Notes under the pieces: model-generated
The model's input: only the letters and a program-made list of their open reading frames with translations
The model's database searches: none
What the model was told of the DNA's origin: nothing
From: Betaproteobacteria bacterium
Lineage (GTDB): Bacteria; Pseudomonadota; Gammaproteobacteria; Burkholderiales; SG8-39
Length of the DNA stretch: 64,000 nucleotides
NCBI GenBank assembly: GCA_016713125.1
Contig: JADJPT010000010.1
Span: 62,001-126,000, forward strand
Direction: 5' to 3'
Position numbers and translations under genes: made by a program
Shown: positions 63,709-64,000 of the stretch, one piece after another
Layout of the letters: every line of letters begins with the position of its first letter
Numbering within the stretch: the first letter of the stretch is position 1

Positions 63709-63903
63709 ATGAAGTGGACCGATACGCGCGAAATCGCGATCGCGCTGAGCGAGGCGCACCCGGACGTCGATCCTCGTTACGTGCGCTTCACAGACCTGCA
63801 TGCCTGGGTGCTCGCGTTGCCCGGCTTCGACGACGATGCGGAGCGCTCCGGCGAGAAGATCCTCGAGGCGATCCAGATGACCTGGATCGACGAAGCCGAC
63901 TGA
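63709..63903 (+). CDS. iscX: IscX (YfhJ) regulator of Fe-S assembly
   Basis: 64 aa acidic protein that binds IscS and iron. The whole chain matches the family: MKWTDTREIAIALSEAHPD, RFTDLHAWV and ILEAIQMTWIDE. Last gene of the isc operon, in the usual position after fdx. Confidence 0.96.
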   Translation: MKWTDTREIAIALSEAHPDVDPRYVRFTDLHAWVLALPGFDDDAERSGEKILEAIQMTWIDEAD

Positions 63904-63912
63904 GCGCCGCGC

Positions 63913-64000
63913 TCAGGCGAAGGGCAGAACGGCCGCCTTCACGCCGGCCGGCGTGACCTCCAGGTAGCCGCCGCGGCTGTACCAGTCGTTCAGCACCCAG
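63913..64000 (-). CDS. 3' end of an unidentified minus-strand gene
   Basis: The minus strand reads WVLNDWYSRGGYLEVTPAG and continues to LPFA and a stop at 63913-63915. Only 28 residues lie in the window and I do not recognise the family. It is convergent with the isc operon, with nine bases between the stops. Confidence 0.45.
   Translation of the reverse strand, partial: WVLNDWYSRGGYLEVTPAGVKAAVLPFA

Noticed and set aside
1..64000. CRISPR array, prophage or transposon
   Set aside because: I found no regularly spaced direct repeats, integrase, transposase, phage structural genes or terminal inverted repeats with target duplications.

Overview
The window is high-GC chromosomal DNA from a motile betaproteobacterium. 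The gene families and their order (flgK-flgL, a full chemotaxis operon, rnr-rlmB, rpsF-priB-rpsR-rplI-dnaB, alaC-hom-thrC, suhB-trmJ-cysE-iscRSUA-hscBA-fdx-iscX) point to that class. A Rhodocyclales-like member (Thauera/Azoarcus relatives) is my best guess, but that is inference from gene style, not a database result. I saw no prophage, insertion sequence or CRISPR array. The only RNA gene is one tRNA-Leu(CAG).

Layout. Positions 1-2342 hold the end of flgK and all of flgL. 2364-7509 is a signalling block: an HD-GYP protein with a degenerate receiver, a GGDEF diguanylate cyclase, and a NarL-type two-component pair. 7680-18887 is the chemotaxis operon: an MCP-like signaller, cheY, cheA, MCP, cheW, MCP, cheR, cheD, cheB. 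It is followed by a convergent REC-GGDEF-EAL protein and an orphan receiver protein behind a perfect CRP-type palindrome. 21317-28632 carries tRNA-Leu, rnr-rlmB, a 2-hydroxyacid dehydrogenase, the S6/PriB/S18/L9 operon and dnaB. 28728-33730 holds small metabolic and stress genes: CDGSH protein, an exported methyltransferase-like protein, PhoH2, PrxQ, a maleate-isomerase-like protein, a small EamA-type transporter and an Mth938-family protein. 33809-37804 is alaC-hom-thrC. 37949-45169 holds a multi-PAS kinase, a lipoprotein phosphoesterase, an Acg-type nitroreductase and mutS. 45363-48262 is an ArsR-led run of START-fold, DUF1428 and VOC genes. 48434-55895 is a mixed accessory stretch: GAF-GGDEF-EAL, a cytosolic solute-binding-like protein, glutamate dehydrogenase, a double cNMP-binding protein, a Bug-receptor relic and a large membrane protein. 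55918-63903 runs from suhB into the complete isc operon.

Working together. The flagellar, chemotaxis and c-di-GMP genes in the first 21 kb form a motility and lifestyle-switch region. The isc operon has an E. coli-like IscR site, and cysE just upstream would supply cysteine, the IscS substrate.

Sequence quality. About 17 apparent frameshifts break otherwise intact genes, including dnaB, hom, thrC, rlmB and hscA. Most are one extra or one missing base in a short G or C run. When a single base is restored, lengths return to whole codons and normal family sizes. I treat these as sequencing or assembly errors and annotate the genes across them. Two exceptions need separate thought: an in-frame amber codon in an MCP (14862) and an apparent internal deletion in the REC-GGDEF-EAL gene (near 19675).
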